A stretch of DNA of 64,000 nt, from positions 3,162,001 through 3,226,000 of the forward strand of contig NZ_CP032134.1 in the NCBI RefSeq assembly GCF_002165375.2, given 5' to 3'. This stretch comes from Acinetobacter chinensis (GTDB lineage Bacteria; Pseudomonadota; Gammaproteobacteria; Pseudomonadales; Moraxellaceae). The notes under the pieces were generated by a model. That model was given only the letters and a program-made list of their open reading frames with translations, was not told the origin of the DNA and did not search any database. A program made the translations under genes and the position numbers. How positions within the stretch are numbered: position 1 is the first letter of the stretch; each line of letters starts with the position of its first letter. Shown here in pieces: positions 17,738 to 27,270 of the stretch.

Positions 17738-19618
17738 TCAATCGTTAAATTTACGACGTGGGCGATCTTCACCGAAAGTACGTTTCGGACGATCTTCACC
17801 GCCAAATGAACGCTTAGGACGATCATCACCAAATGAACGTTGTGAACGGTCACCGAAACCACCTTCACGACGTGCTGGACGATCACCGAAATCACGTTTA
17901 GGACGGTCGCCGAAGCCACCTTCACGACGTGGTTTGTAATCTACGCTGTTACCACGGTTATCATCATTCGAGTTAAAACGAGGTTTATCGTTAAAACCGC
18001 CTTCACGACGTGGACGATCAGAGTTGAACTCACGGCGTGGACGATCTTCAAAACCGCCTTCACGACGTGGACGATCAGAGTTGAACTCACGGCGTGGACG
18101 ATCTTCAAAACCGCCTTCACGACGTGGACGATCATTGTTGAACTCACGACGTGGACGATCTTCGCCACCGAATGAACGCTGAGGACGATCACCGAAACCG
18201 CCTTCACGACGTGGTGGACGATCACCGAAATCACGCTTAGGACGATCATCGCCATAAGATGGACGATCACCACGTGGTTTGTCATCGTAGCTGCGACGTG
18301 GACGGTCATCACCGCCTTCACGACGTTTGAAGTTTGATTCACCTTCAAAACGACGACCGCCACCAAAACCGCCACGACCGCCATCACGACCACGACCACC
18401 GCCGTTACGACCGCGACCGCCGCCATCACGACTACCGCGTGCAGGAGGTGGAGATGGCTCTAAACCTTCGATTTCAGAAACACTTAAACGCGCTTCTAAA
18501 TAATCTTCTAAAGCACGGATTTTACCGCGTTCACGGTAAGTTGCCAGAGTGATTGCTTTACCTGTACGACCCGCACGACCTGTACGACCAATACGGTGTA
18601 CATAATCTTCATTCTTCATCGGAAGACCGAAGTTGATTACGTGAGAAATAGTCGGTACGTCCAGACCACGAGCAGCAACATCAGTTGCAACTAAGATCTT
18701 AGCACGACCTTCACGGATGCTGCGTAAACGACGGTTACGTACAGTCTGTGGCATTGCACCGTGCAGTGCTACAACTGAAAGACCAGCTTCTGCAAGCTCT
18801 TCAGCCAGCATGTCTGTATCTTCCTGAGTTGAAGCAAATACAACTGCCTGATCAACATCTTCTTCATTTAACCAATGCGTAAGCAGTTTTTTCTTATGCT
18901 CAAAACCATCAGTCCAATGTAAAGTCTGGGTAATGTCAGTATTTGTAGAATGGCCAGTTTCGATCGAAATACGCATTGGATCATTCATCATGCGTTCAGC
19001 AAGATTGATGATACGTGGCGCAAATGTTGCAGAGAACATTAAAGTCTGTTTACGGTTTAAAGCTAAATCGCTGATTGCTTCAAGGTCTTCAGAGAAACCC
19101 AGGTCAAGCATACGGTCAGCTTCATCAACAATTAAAGCGTCAACTTTATCAAGTTTGATCTGACGACGGTTTACAAGATCAAGTAAACGACCTGGAGTCG
19201 CAACTACAACCTGTGCACCTTTTAACTGCTGGATCTGCTTACCGAAAGGCATACCACCCATGATTGCAGCAACACGAACACCTTTCATGTGGCGTACAAG
19301 TGCGATTGCATCCTGACAAACCTGCTGAGCAAGTTCACGGGTAGGAGAAATAACTAAAATGTTTGGTTGAGTTACCGCTTTCATACGTTCTTTGAAAGGA
19401 ACGAAAGTATCTTCCTGACCAGCCAAAGCATTTAACGTAGGGAGTAAGAAAGCAGCAGTTTTACCTGAACCAGTCTGGCTTGATACAAGAAGGTCTTTAC
19501 CTTCCATAGCCGCTGGAATAGATTGTTCCTGCACAGGAGTAGGTGCAGTGAAACCAAGAGATTCAAGTGCTTTTTGTAGCGACTCGTCTAAAGAAAAATC
19601 AGCAAAAGTTTTGCTCAT
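17738..19618 (-). CDS. DEAD-box ATP-dependent RNA helicase with arginine/glycine-rich repeat tail
   Basis: The protein (626 aa from the ATG at 19618, with AGGGTGA eight bases upstream; an in-frame GTG at 19630 is less likely) has a complete DEAD-box core in residues about 1-380: Q-motif FTAPTPVQEQSIP, Walker A SSQTGSGKT, PTRELAQQ, DEAD, SAT, and HRIGRTGRAGR. From about residue 400 it becomes low-complexity, rich in R, G, D, F and P, with repeats of the type RREGGFEDRP that may bind RNA or drive condensation. Such helicases unwind structured RNA in ribosome assembly, mRNA decay and cold adaptation. It has a long leader and its own terminator. Orthology to rhlE, deaD or csdA cannot be decided here, so no symbol is given. 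Confidence 0.93.
   Translation of the reverse strand: MSKTFADFSLDESLQKALESLGFTAPTPVQEQSIPAAMEGKDLLVSSQTGSGKTAAFLLPTLNALAGQEDTFVPFKERMKAVTQPNILVISPTRELAQQVCQDAIALVRHMKGVRVAAIMGGMPFGKQIQQLKGAQVVVATPGRLLDLVNRRQIKLDKVDALIVDEADRMLDLGFSEDLEAISDLALNRKQTLMFSATFAPRIINLAERMMNDPMRISIETGHSTNTDITQTLHWTDGFEHKKKLLTHWLNEEDVDQAVVFASTQEDTDMLAEELAEAGLSVVALHGAMPQTVRNRRLRSIREGRAKILVATDVAARGLDVPTISHVINFGLPMKNEDYVHRIGRTGRAGRTGKAITLATYRERGKIRALEDYLEARLSVSEIEGLEPSPPPARGSRDGGGRGRNGGGRGRDGGRGGFGGGRRFEGESNFKRREGGDDRPRRSYDDKPRGDRPSYGDDRPKRDFGDRPPRREGGFGDRPQRSFGGEDRPRREFNNDRPRREGGFEDRPRREFNSDRPRREGGFEDRPRREFNSDRPRREGGFNDKPRFNSNDDNRGNSVDYKPRREGGFGDRPKRDFGDRPARREGGFGDRSQRSFGDDRPKRSFGGEDRPKRTFGEDRPRRKFND
18006..18176 (-). 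repeat. 57-bp tandem repeats in the helicase tail
   Basis: Three consecutive 57-bp units (18006-18062, 18063-18119, 18120-18176) each encode 19 residues. The first two are almost identical at DNA level and the third is diverged at its end. Because 57 is a multiple of three, copy-number changes would stay in frame. Confidence 0.85.
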
Positions 19619-19887
19619 AGAGATATTCACCCTGATGTGGGTGCTCCATTAATATAAGATCTGATGGACATCGGCAAAAAGCGGCACAGCAATAATCGCT
19701 GAAAAAATAAATCAGCGGCGATCCGAGAACGACGATGCGTATAACGCACACATGATTACAGCCGCAACCTGAAAGAATCGCTTAAGCGATTGGGTGGGGC
19801 GCGAAATATTGTCCTCTCTTTGGACCGGACGCGCATACACAATAATAGAAGAGAAATGTTCAGGTAATGAACGGAATTTAAGTGCGT
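19619..19887 (-). other. long 5' leader of the helicase mRNA
   Basis: From the predicted start point near 19887 to the ATG at 19618 there are about 270 untranslated bases. They include a perfect 16-bp palindrome, AATCGCTTAAGCGATT. Long structured leaders are known for cold-induced helicase genes such as deaD. No other gene is visible in 19619-20215. Confidence 0.5.
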
Positions 19888-19893
19888 GCGCGG

Positions 19894-19921
19894 AGTATAG
19901 CAGAATATAAAATAATGTCAC
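19894..19921 (-). promoter_or_regulatory. candidate sigma-70 promoter of the helicase gene
   Basis: On the minus strand, GTGACA (19916-19921, five of six matches to TTGACA), a 16-bp spacer, then TATACT (19894-19899) preceded by TGC, an extended -10. Confidence 0.65.
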
Positions 19922-20165
19922 GAAGTTTTATTGTTTTTTCCTGTGAGGGATCATTTGATCAAATGCCTCTCCCTAAGCCTCTCCCATCAGGAGTGGAAAC
20001 TTTCAATACAAATCAGAAACCTGGAATCCAGTTTCCCACAGGTATCAATTGCCTTTATAAAAAGAAGATAAAAAATATAAGAGTGCTGACTTATAAATCC
20101 CCAGGAACTTACAGTGAGAATGCATAAATTCAAAATCAGCCATGAACTTAAAAAATCATAGACAT

Positions 20166-20197
20166 AAAAAAGCCCTCATATCAATGAAGGCTTTTTT
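20166..20197. terminator. terminator of suhB
   Basis: AAAAAAGCCCTCAT, an ATCA loop, then ATGAAGGCTTTTTT forms a 14-bp stem with one mismatch and T-runs in both directions, 19 bp past the suhB stop. Confidence 0.85.
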
Positions 20198-20215
20198 GAA
20201 TCAGATATAAACTAC

Positions 20216-21046
20216 TTATTTAGCAGCATCACCCCAGGCAGGAACAACCTGCTGCATCAATGGTTTTAACATCTTCATGGAACATGCGATCACCTGACCG
20301 TTTTCCATGGAATCAGAACCACCACGCGCATCAACCACTGTACCGCCCGCTTCTTTCACAATGAGTTCGCCCGCAGCGATGTCCCAAGGTTTCAGACCCA
20401 GTTCAAAATAACCGTCTAAACGACCAGCAGCCACATAAGCCAGGTCCAGTGCAGCAGAACCTGCACGGCGGTATTGCGCACCAGCTTCAGTAACGTTCAG
20501 TAATGAGTCGAAATGGTTTTTCGCATAAGACACCACTTCACCGTTACGGATTTTACGGTAGGCATGACCTACACCCATAAAGGTATTTTCAAGGCTGTCT
20601 TTGACATTTACACGGATACGGCGCTGGTTCAGCATTGCACCACGACCACGGCTTGCAGAGAACAGTTCGTCTTTTACTGGATCGTAAATAACACCGTGCT
20701 GAGTCACACCTTTGTGCTGAACTGCAATGGATACGCAGAAATGTGGAAAACCGTTAATAAAATTTAAAGTGCCATCAAGTGGGTCGATCACCCAGCACCA
20801 GTCAGCATCGTGACCTTTACCTTCCTGAAGACCAAACTCTTCACCGAGGAAACTGTGATTTTTATAACTTTTGCGAAGTGTGTCAATTGTCAGCTGTTCA
20901 ATGTAGCGATCTACACGTGTAACAGGACCATCAATCCCCTTTTCTTCGACTTGCAGATCGAGTTTATGACGATTCTGATGCGCTTTTAAAAGCTCTTGAC
21001 CAACTAATTGCGCCGCACGCGCAGCCATAACCACCATAGGTTCCAT
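20216..21046 (-). CDS. suhB: inositol-1-monophosphatase family protein SuhB
   Basis: This 276-aa magnesium-dependent phosphatase has the family motifs DPLDGTLNFINGFPHF (metal-binding motif A, about residue 92) and WDIAAGELIVKEAGG (motif B, about 220), and EEFG for the third metal ligand. SuhB hydrolyses inositol 1-phosphate and also acts as a subunit of the rRNA antitermination complex with Nus factors. The start at 21046 (MEPMVVMAARAAQ) fits the family N-terminus; an in-frame ATG at 21094 would add an atypical 16-residue extension. Confidence 0.94.
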   Translation of the reverse strand: MEPMVVMAARAAQLVGQELLKAHQNRHKLDLQVEEKGIDGPVTRVDRYIEQLTIDTLRKSYKNHSFLGEEFGLQEGKGHDADWCWVIDPLDGTLNFINGFPHFCVSIAVQHKGVTQHGVIYDPVKDELFSASRGRGAMLNQRRIRVNVKDSLENTFMGVGHAYRKIRNGEVVSYAKNHFDSLLNVTEAGAQYRRAGSAALDLAYVAAGRLDGYFELGLKPWDIAAGELIVKEAGGTVVDARGGSDSMENGQVIACSMKMLKPLMQQVVPAWGDAAK

Positions 21047-21165
21047 TGAACACCCACTACAAATCTGAAAGGAGACTGATAAAGAATAATGCATAAAAGC
21101 CCCGATATTTTAGCAAAAATATGAGGCTTTAGGTAAAAAATGTTTTCAGAATTTTTTTCAGCAGC

Positions 21166-23070
21166 TTAAACCGCCTGAATATGTCTCAGCCATGCCTGAT
21201 TCACTGCATTTTCTATGCCCTGTGCATCAAGTCCAGCCTGCTTCAGCATCTGAGCATGAGCTGCCTGATGCATAAAGCTGTCATCCAGTCCAAGATTCAG
21301 AACCGGTTTCACGATCTGCGCCTTAGCCAGATATTCATTCACCGCACTGCCAGCACCTGCCATGACGGCATGTTCTTCCACGGTGACAAACAGTGCTGTA
21401 CTGTCAGCCAGTTCAGAAATAAGCTGCTCATCCAGTGGTTTCACAAAACGCATATTAACCACACAGACACCAGTTTCATGCTGTTTTGCCAGCTGCTGTG
21501 CAGCTTCAACAGAAGCATTTACTCTGCTGCCAAACGCAAGCACAGTAATACATTCGTCATACTGATCATTGAATCGGACAACCACTTCAGCTTTACCGAT
21601 TTCCAGTGCAGTCATTTTCTGCTGAATTTCGACACCATAACCATTGCCACGCGGATAGCGCACAGCTGCCGGACCAGGGTACAGATAAGCCGTATGCATC
21701 ATCTGACGGCATTCATTTTCATCTTTGGGTGCCATGATGACCATATTCGGCACTGTCCGCATAAATGCATAATCGTATGCACCTGCATGTGTCGGACCAT
21801 CTTCACCCACGAGACCTGCACGGTCTATACCAAAGGTAACATCCAGGTTCTGCAGTGCAACGTCATGAATCAGCTGGTCGTAACCACGCTGTAAAAACGT
21901 TGAATAAATGGCAACAACCGGTTTTAAACCCTCGCATGCCATACCGGCAGCCAGTGTCACCGCATGCTGTTCAGCAATGGCAACATCAAAGAAACGCTCA
22001 GGATACTGTTTTGCAAATTTCACCATACCAGAGCCTTCGCACATGGCAGGAGTAATCGCCAGCAGTCTGTCATCCTGTGCCGCTTCATCACACAGCCACT
22101 GACCAAACACATCTGAATATTTTGGTGCTGCTGTTTTTGCAGCAACGGCATTTAATTTGCCAATAGCATGGTATTTGATCTGATCTGCTTCGGCAGGTGC
22201 AAAACCTTTGCCTTTCACAGTATAGATATGAATCAGACGTGGTCCTTTACGTTTTTTCAGTGCATTGAAGACCTGAACCAGCTGCTGTACATCATGACCA
22301 TCAAAAGGTCCAAAATAATCAAAGCCTATCGCTTTAAACAGGTTATCTGCTGCATCTGTAGCAGCACTGTGTAATCTTGAATTATATGTCCACTCTGGAT
22401 GTGACTGAACATACGCCTGTCCATCATCATCTATACTGACAGACTGACCGCTTTCCCATATGGCAGCCAGGTGTTTTGCAAAACCGCCCGTACTGCATGA
22501 AATGGACATATCGTTGTCGTTCAGTACCACCATCAGGTCAGCGTTATGTGCCACAGCATCATTCATGGCTTCAAATGCCATACCTGCTGTCATTGCACCA
22601 TCCCCGATAATCGCAACAACTTCGCATGGGTTTTTCTGATAACGCCGCGCAAGCGCCATCCCAAGCCCCGCTGAAATAGCAGTGGACGAATGTCCTACAC
22701 CAAAGGTATCAAATACAGATTCTTCACGGGCAGGAAACGCAGCCAGTCCATCTTTGGCACGGATTGTCACCAGCTGCTCACGGCGACCCGTCAGTGCTTT
22801 ATGCGGATAAGCCTGATGACCTACATCCCAGATCAGTCGGTCCTGTGGTGTATTGAAACAGTAATGCAGTGCAACCGTCAGTTCAATTACACCCAGGTTC
22901 GCACCAAAATGACCACCGCTCTGACCAGCAGCATACAGAATGTACTGTCGCAACTCATCTGCCACCTGTTCAAGCTGAGACTGGCCGAGTGAACGCAGTT
23001 GCTGAGGATGATCTATGGTATCCAGCAAAGGAGTTACAGGGCGTTGAGTGGGTATTTCTGTATACAGCAT
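21166..23070 (-). CDS. dxs: 1-deoxy-D-xylulose-5-phosphate synthase
   Basis: This 634-aa thiamine-diphosphate enzyme condenses pyruvate and glyceraldehyde 3-phosphate, the first and flux-controlling step of the MEP isoprenoid pathway. Visible family elements are GHQAYPHKALTGR, the ThDP motif GDGAMTAGMAFEAMND, the catalytic-glutamate segment AIAEQHAVTLAAG and GIDRAGLVGEDGPTHAG. Length matches E. coli Dxs (620 aa). Its product is also used for thiamine and pyridoxal synthesis. No operon partner follows it. Confidence 0.97.
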   Translation of the reverse strand: MLYTEIPTQRPVTPLLDTIDHPQQLRSLGQSQLEQVADELRQYILYAAGQSGGHFGANLGVIELTVALHYCFNTPQDRLIWDVGHQAYPHKALTGRREQLVTIRAKDGLAAFPAREESVFDTFGVGHSSTAISAGLGMALARRYQKNPCEVVAIIGDGAMTAGMAFEAMNDAVAHNADLMVVLNDNDMSISCSTGGFAKHLAAIWESGQSVSIDDDGQAYVQSHPEWTYNSRLHSAATDAADNLFKAIGFDYFGPFDGHDVQQLVQVFNALKKRKGPRLIHIYTVKGKGFAPAEADQIKYHAIGKLNAVAAKTAAPKYSDVFGQWLCDEAAQDDRLLAITPAMCEGSGMVKFAKQYPERFFDVAIAEQHAVTLAAGMACEGLKPVVAIYSTFLQRGYDQLIHDVALQNLDVTFGIDRAGLVGEDGPTHAGAYDYAFMRTVPNMVIMAPKDENECRQMMHTAYLYPGPAAVRYPRGNGYGVEIQQKMTALEIGKAEVVVRFNDQYDECITVLAFGSRVNASVEAAQQLAKQHETGVCVVNMRFVKPLDEQLISELADSTALFVTVEEHAVMAGAGSAVNEYLAKAQIVKPVLNLGLDDSFMHQAAHAQMLKQAGLDAQGIENAVNQAWLRHIQAV

Positions 23071-23372
23071 ATGTGGCGAAGCCTTCTAAAGCCTGGCAAA
23101 TCTAAGCTAGGGAAACGGGTTAGCAACGATTGAGCGCGAATCATAACACATTCAATCAGCCACATTTATCATGCCATACCGAATGAATGACTGTTCAGTA
23201 TGACAATGCGAAGCCTAGATTATCCTGAATAATCTTCCTGTTTATCAACTATTATCGTTCTCTTTATACAAAAAAGAAAATCTTCTGCATAAAATCATCA
23301 ATGCAATTCTACCAATGTCCAAGCATTACGCTATACTTTAGTCAATTTATGAACTGACTGATGGGTTAAGCA

Positions 23373-23975
23373 GTGCCTGTAAAATTTGTCGCAACTTCAC
23401 GTTTACCAACCGCTTATGGCGAATTCAAAATTACAGTATTTCAGGATCCGGAAACAGGTGAAGAACATGTGGCAATCTCCAAAGGGCTTGAAACAGCACC
23501 CTCTGCACCCGTTCTGGTCCGTATACATTCTGAATGTTTAACTGGTGATGCATTTGGCTCGCTGAAATGCGACTGCGGTCCACAGCTGCACAACACCATG
23601 AAAATGATTGATGATGCAGGACAGGGCGTTATTCTGTACTTACGTCAGGAAGGTCGCGGTATTGGGCTGACCAATAAAATTCGTGCCTATGCCTTACAGG
23701 ACCAGGGACATGACACGGTGGATGCCAATCTGTTGCTGAACTTACCTGCCGATGCGCGTACTTATGAAATGTGCAACATCATGCTGGATCAGCTCCAGGT
23801 TAAGCAGGTCAGACTGATTACCAACAACCCACTGAAACTCAAGGCACTGACCGATCAGGGCATTGATGTGGTGGAGCGTGTTCCGCTGACCGTTGGTTTA
23901 AATAAATTCAATGAAGATTATTTAAAAACCAAGCATGACCGTATGTCACACATGTATCAGAAAGATGATTTTTAA
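23373..23975 (+). CDS. ribA: GTP cyclohydrolase II
   Basis: This 200-aa enzyme opens GTP to form 2,5-diamino-6-ribosylamino-4(3H)-pyrimidinone 5'-phosphate, the first step of riboflavin synthesis. The zinc site CLTGDAFGSLKCDCG, the catalytic LRQEGRGIGL and the C-terminal LITNNPLKLKAL stretch are all present. Translation starts at a GTG (23373), since no ATG is available before the conserved N-terminus. The 302-bp gap to dxs holds a TATACT (23332-23337) that may be the -10. No FMN riboswitch is seen. Confidence 0.95.
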   Translation: MPVKFVATSRLPTAYGEFKITVFQDPETGEEHVAISKGLETAPSAPVLVRIHSECLTGDAFGSLKCDCGPQLHNTMKMIDDAGQGVILYLRQEGRGIGLTNKIRAYALQDQGHDTVDANLLLNLPADARTYEMCNIMLDQLQVKQVRLITNNPLKLKALTDQGIDVVERVPLTVGLNKFNEDYLKTKHDRMSHMYQKDDF

Positions 23976-24169
23976 ATAAATCTGATGTGCATTGTTTTAT
24001 AAGTATCATGCTAAAAAATTCGTAAAACAATTTTTGAATGACATTAAACATCCCTTCTCATGCGCCATAACGGCTCAGAGATGAGGAGTCAGCTCCGCAG
24101 AGGAAGCAAGTAAGTTCAATGGACTCCTCCCCTTTGTAAGGAGAGGAAGCCTCTCAACGCACTCACCAC

Positions 24170-25534
24170 TTAAATCGTCATGGAAAAAATCTGATTATCC
24201 GGTTTTCTGCGTTTTAACCTTAAATCAAATGCCATACAGATATTCCGTACAAATGCTTTACCTTTTTCAGTCACACAGATCTGCTGTTCGGTTATTTCCA
24301 GTAAACCATCCTGCTGCATTTCCTGTAACTGCTCCAGCACCTGTGGCAGTTCAGAAAAATACATGGCTGACTCCTGCCATGACGTTTTAAAACCGCACAT
24401 CAGATTCAGAATATGCCTGCGGATGATCAGGTCCTCCTGATTCAGAACATGCCCTTTAAATACAGGCAGTTCATTACGCTCAAGCCGTGCATAATAGTCA
24501 TCAATATTTTTTTCATTCTGCGCAAATCCATACCAGCTATCGCTGATGGAGGATGCTCCAAGACCGATCATCAACTGTGTTCTGGAAGCGGTATAACCCA
24601 TAAAGTTACGATGCAGAGTGCCCTGCTGAAATGACTGGTACATGGCATCTTCTTTCAGGGCAAAGTGATCCATACCGATTTCATGATAACCACAGGACAG
24701 CAGTTTTTTCTTACCTTCTTCATAACACTGTCGCTTCAGATCATCTTTAGGCACATCCTGATCTTTAAAACCACGCTGACCATTGCCTTTAATCCATGGC
24801 ACATGGGCATAACTGTAAAATGCCAGACGGTCAGGCATCAGGCGTGTCGTCTGTTCAATAGTATGCAGCACATCATCCAGCTGCTGAAACGGCAGACCAA
24901 ACACCAGATCATGTGAAATGGATTCATAGCCGATTTCTCTTGCCCACTGGGTTACACGTTCTACATTTTCAAAAGGCTGAATCCTGTGAATGGCTTTCTG
25001 CACATCAGGGTTATAGTCCTGAACACCATAACTGACCCGACGGAATCCCAGCTCATACAACGCCTGTAAATGTTCACGGGTGGTATTGTTCGGATGCCCT
25101 TCAAAACTGAACTCATGTGTACTGGCAATATCCGCACTGGCTAAAATGCCCTGAATCAGCTGCTGTAAATGTTCAACTGAAAAAAATGTAGGAGTACCGC
25201 CTCCCAGATGTATTTCCCTGATGACAGGTTTGTCCTTCAGCAAGGTGCAGTACAGCGACCATTCTTTTAACACGGCCTGAATATAGGGCTGTTCCACTTC
25301 ATGCCGTTTAGTCACTTTTTTATGACAGCCACAGAATGTACACAGGCTTTCACAGAACGGCAGATGAATATAAAGACTGATGCCCTCTGCACGACTGGAT
25401 TCAGTAAATGAACGCAATACGCTATCCTGCCAGCTGACCGATGAAAATGTACTTTCATCCCAGTACGGCACAGTTGGATAACTGGTATAACGGGGACCCG
25501 CTACATTATATTTCTGAACCAGTGACATACTCAT
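24170..25534 (-). CDS. hemN: oxygen-independent coproporphyrinogen III dehydrogenase
   Basis: This 454-aa radical SAM enzyme decarboxylates coproporphyrinogen III to protoporphyrinogen IX without oxygen. The N-terminus GPRYTSYPTVPYWD and the iron-sulfur motif CESLCTFCGCHK (CX3CX2CXC, the HemN rather than HemW form) identify it, and LGGGTPTF follows. The ATG at 25534 has AGGTG six bases upstream; an in-frame GTG at 25543 is part of that site. It is divergent from hemF, which catalyses the same step with oxygen, so the pair covers both oxygen states. Confidence 0.95.
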   Translation of the reverse strand: MSMSLVQKYNVAGPRYTSYPTVPYWDESTFSSVSWQDSVLRSFTESSRAEGISLYIHLPFCESLCTFCGCHKKVTKRHEVEQPYIQAVLKEWSLYCTLLKDKPVIREIHLGGGTPTFFSVEHLQQLIQGILASADIASTHEFSFEGHPNNTTREHLQALYELGFRRVSYGVQDYNPDVQKAIHRIQPFENVERVTQWAREIGYESISHDLVFGLPFQQLDDVLHTIEQTTRLMPDRLAFYSYAHVPWIKGNGQRGFKDQDVPKDDLKRQCYEEGKKKLLSCGYHEIGMDHFALKEDAMYQSFQQGTLHRNFMGYTASRTQLMIGLGASSISDSWYGFAQNEKNIDDYYARLERNELPVFKGHVLNQEDLIIRRHILNLMCGFKTSWQESAMYFSELPQVLEQLQEMQQDGLLEITEQQICVTEKGKAFVRNICMAFDLRLKRRKPDNQIFSMTI

Positions 25535-25776
25535 TTTCAGCACCTGTTTTACCTGTACGCATTGCAGAAAAAATCCTCAGAACATCTGAAATTTCCACAG
25601 CTTCAGCTCCATTGTGCGGAGCGTAAATAAATAATTCAACCAAGCAGATCAGTCGGAATTTCAACGAAACTGCATGACTTAAAATGCTGAATATAGAAAT
25701 TCCCTTAATTTTTGACTGAATATATGTTTTGATGTGAAACATCTTCTGTTTTGGTCAATCTCCCAGGAAGCCTGCC

Positions 25777-26718
25777 ATGCAAAATCCAACATCCGCTGAC
25801 ATTCAACGTGTAAGAGACTTTCTGACGGACTTACAGGCCCGGATCTGTGCTGCTTTAGAACAGCAGGAAATTCAGGGCGGTGGAACTGCGACATTTGAAA
25901 CAGATGACTGGCAGCGCCCTGAGGGTGGCGGTGGTCGCTCACGTGTACTGCAGAATGGCACTGTGATTGAAAAAGGTGGCGTGATGTTTTCACACATCAA
26001 CATCTCAAAACTGCCTGCATCTGCAACCGAACGTCACCCACAGATTGCAGGTGCAAAAGCTCAGGCAATGGGTGTTTCACTGGTGATTCATCCCAACAAC
26101 CCCAATGTTCCAACCTCTCATGCCAATGTCCGTCTGTTCGTTGCAGAAAAAGAAGGTCAGGAACCGATCTGGTGGTTTGGTGGCGGTTTTGACCTCACCC
26201 CGTTTTATCCAAACCCAGAAGATGTTTCAGCCTGGCATCAGACAGCCCATGATCTGTGTGCGCCCTTTGGCGAAAATGTGTATCCGGAACATAAAAAATG
26301 GTGTGACGATTATTTTTATTTAAAGCATCGTGATGAGCAGCGTGGTGTCGGTGGTCTGTTTTTTGATGACCTGAACCAGTGGGACTTTGAAAAATGCTTT
26401 GAATATATTCAGGCAGTGGGCAACGGCTATCTGGAAGCGATTATTCCAGTGTTCCAGCGAAATCAGAACAAACCTTTTACCCAGGCTCAGCGTGATTTTC
26501 AGCTCTACCGCCGTGGACGCTATGTAGAATACAACCTGGTCTATGACCGTGGCACCCTGTTTGGCTTACAGACCGGTGGACGCATTGAATCCATCCTGGT
26601 CAGTATGCCGCCACTGGCAGGCTGGTCATACCGCCCTGAATGGGATGAAAACAGCCCTGAAAAACGTCTGACGGATTACTGGCTGAAACCGCAGGACTGG
26701 TTAAAACTTTCAGACTGA
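25777..26718 (+). CDS. hemF: oxygen-dependent coproporphyrinogen III oxidase
   Basis: This 313-aa enzyme uses O2 to decarboxylate two propionates of coproporphyrinogen III in haem synthesis. Family stretches are GGGGRSRVLQNG, GVMFSHINIS, HPNNPNVPTSHANVR, WWFGGGFDLTPFYP and the C-terminal RGRYVEYNLVYDRGTLFGL. It is divergent from hemN across a 242-bp region; I could not find a convincing FNR box there. A strong terminator follows. Confidence 0.97.
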   Translation: MQNPTSADIQRVRDFLTDLQARICAALEQQEIQGGGTATFETDDWQRPEGGGGRSRVLQNGTVIEKGGVMFSHINISKLPASATERHPQIAGAKAQAMGVSLVIHPNNPNVPTSHANVRLFVAEKEGQEPIWWFGGGFDLTPFYPNPEDVSAWHQTAHDLCAPFGENVYPEHKKWCDDYFYLKHRDEQRGVGGLFFDDLNQWDFEKCFEYIQAVGNGYLEAIIPVFQRNQNKPFTQAQRDFQLYRRGRYVEYNLVYDRGTLFGLQTGGRIESILVSMPPLAGWSYRPEWDENSPEKRLTDYWLKPQDWLKLSD

Positions 26719-26730
26719 AACAGATCACAT

Positions 26731-26760
26731 AAAAGCCATCCTTCTACGGATGGCTTTTTT
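26731..26760 (+). terminator. terminator of hemF
   Basis: AAAAGCCATCC, a TTCTAC loop, then GGATGGCTTTT with further T residues, 13 bp past the hemF stop. Confidence 0.92.
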
Positions 26761-26930
26761 AACAGCATCATTCATGGGCTGAAAAACCCTGAAACATTAA
26801 CCCACAAATATAAATGGTACTTCTGCACCAATCGGAGTTTAATAATCAACTTGAGGCTGAAACTCTTTCATCACAGTGTAAAAATTTCACGCCATTATAC
26901 TTTGATGCTGAATTCTTTCAGGGGAACGAA

Positions 26931-27140
26931 ATGCCGAAATTTACTGTAAGCCGTCCTATGCTTCTGTTCTGGATATTTTTAGTGGTCTTATGCAGCTCTA
27001 TCAGCACGACTGTTTTTTCAGAAAGTGCTTTTAATGATCATTTTGCCCTCACAACCATGACCATTGCGATTATTGGACTGGTCAGCAGCACCTCAGTACT
27101 GCTGGTCAATCTGGTACATGCCATCTGCAATCCAGAATAA
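26931..27140 (+). CDS. small two-helix membrane protein, unknown function
   Basis: The open frame extends upstream to 26814, but the likely start is ATG 26931, preceded by AGGGGAACGAA. This gives 69 aa with two hydrophobic segments (about residues 10-27 and 42-62) separated by a short polar loop. I do not recognise a family. It sits between hemF and aroE, both on the same strand, after a terminator, so it probably has its own promoter. Confidence 0.65.
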   Translation: MPKFTVSRPMLLFWIFLVVLCSSISTTVFSESAFNDHFALTTMTIAIIGLVSSTSVLLVNLVHAICNPE

Positions 27141-27270
27141 ACCGGTAAAAACAAACGAAATCCAGTCAGACAGCACTGTTTTCGCTATACCGGAATATTA
27201 TGGCAAAGACTTCTGAATCCCTCCAATTCAGCGTATATTGATGCACATTTCTCCACATGGACTCTGTGCG

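Noticed and set aside
17620..18429. Minus-strand frames of 101 and 162 aa overlapping the helicase gene, rich in Val and His
   Set aside because: They are alternate-frame readings of the repetitive arginine/glycine-coding tail and have no independent start signals.
19882..20127. Plus-strand frame of 81 aa between the helicase and suhB genes
   Set aside because: No ribosome site and no recognisable composition; it overlaps the predicted helicase promoter.
23071..23372. FMN riboswitch before ribA
   Set aside because: No conserved RFN element segments are visible in this gap.
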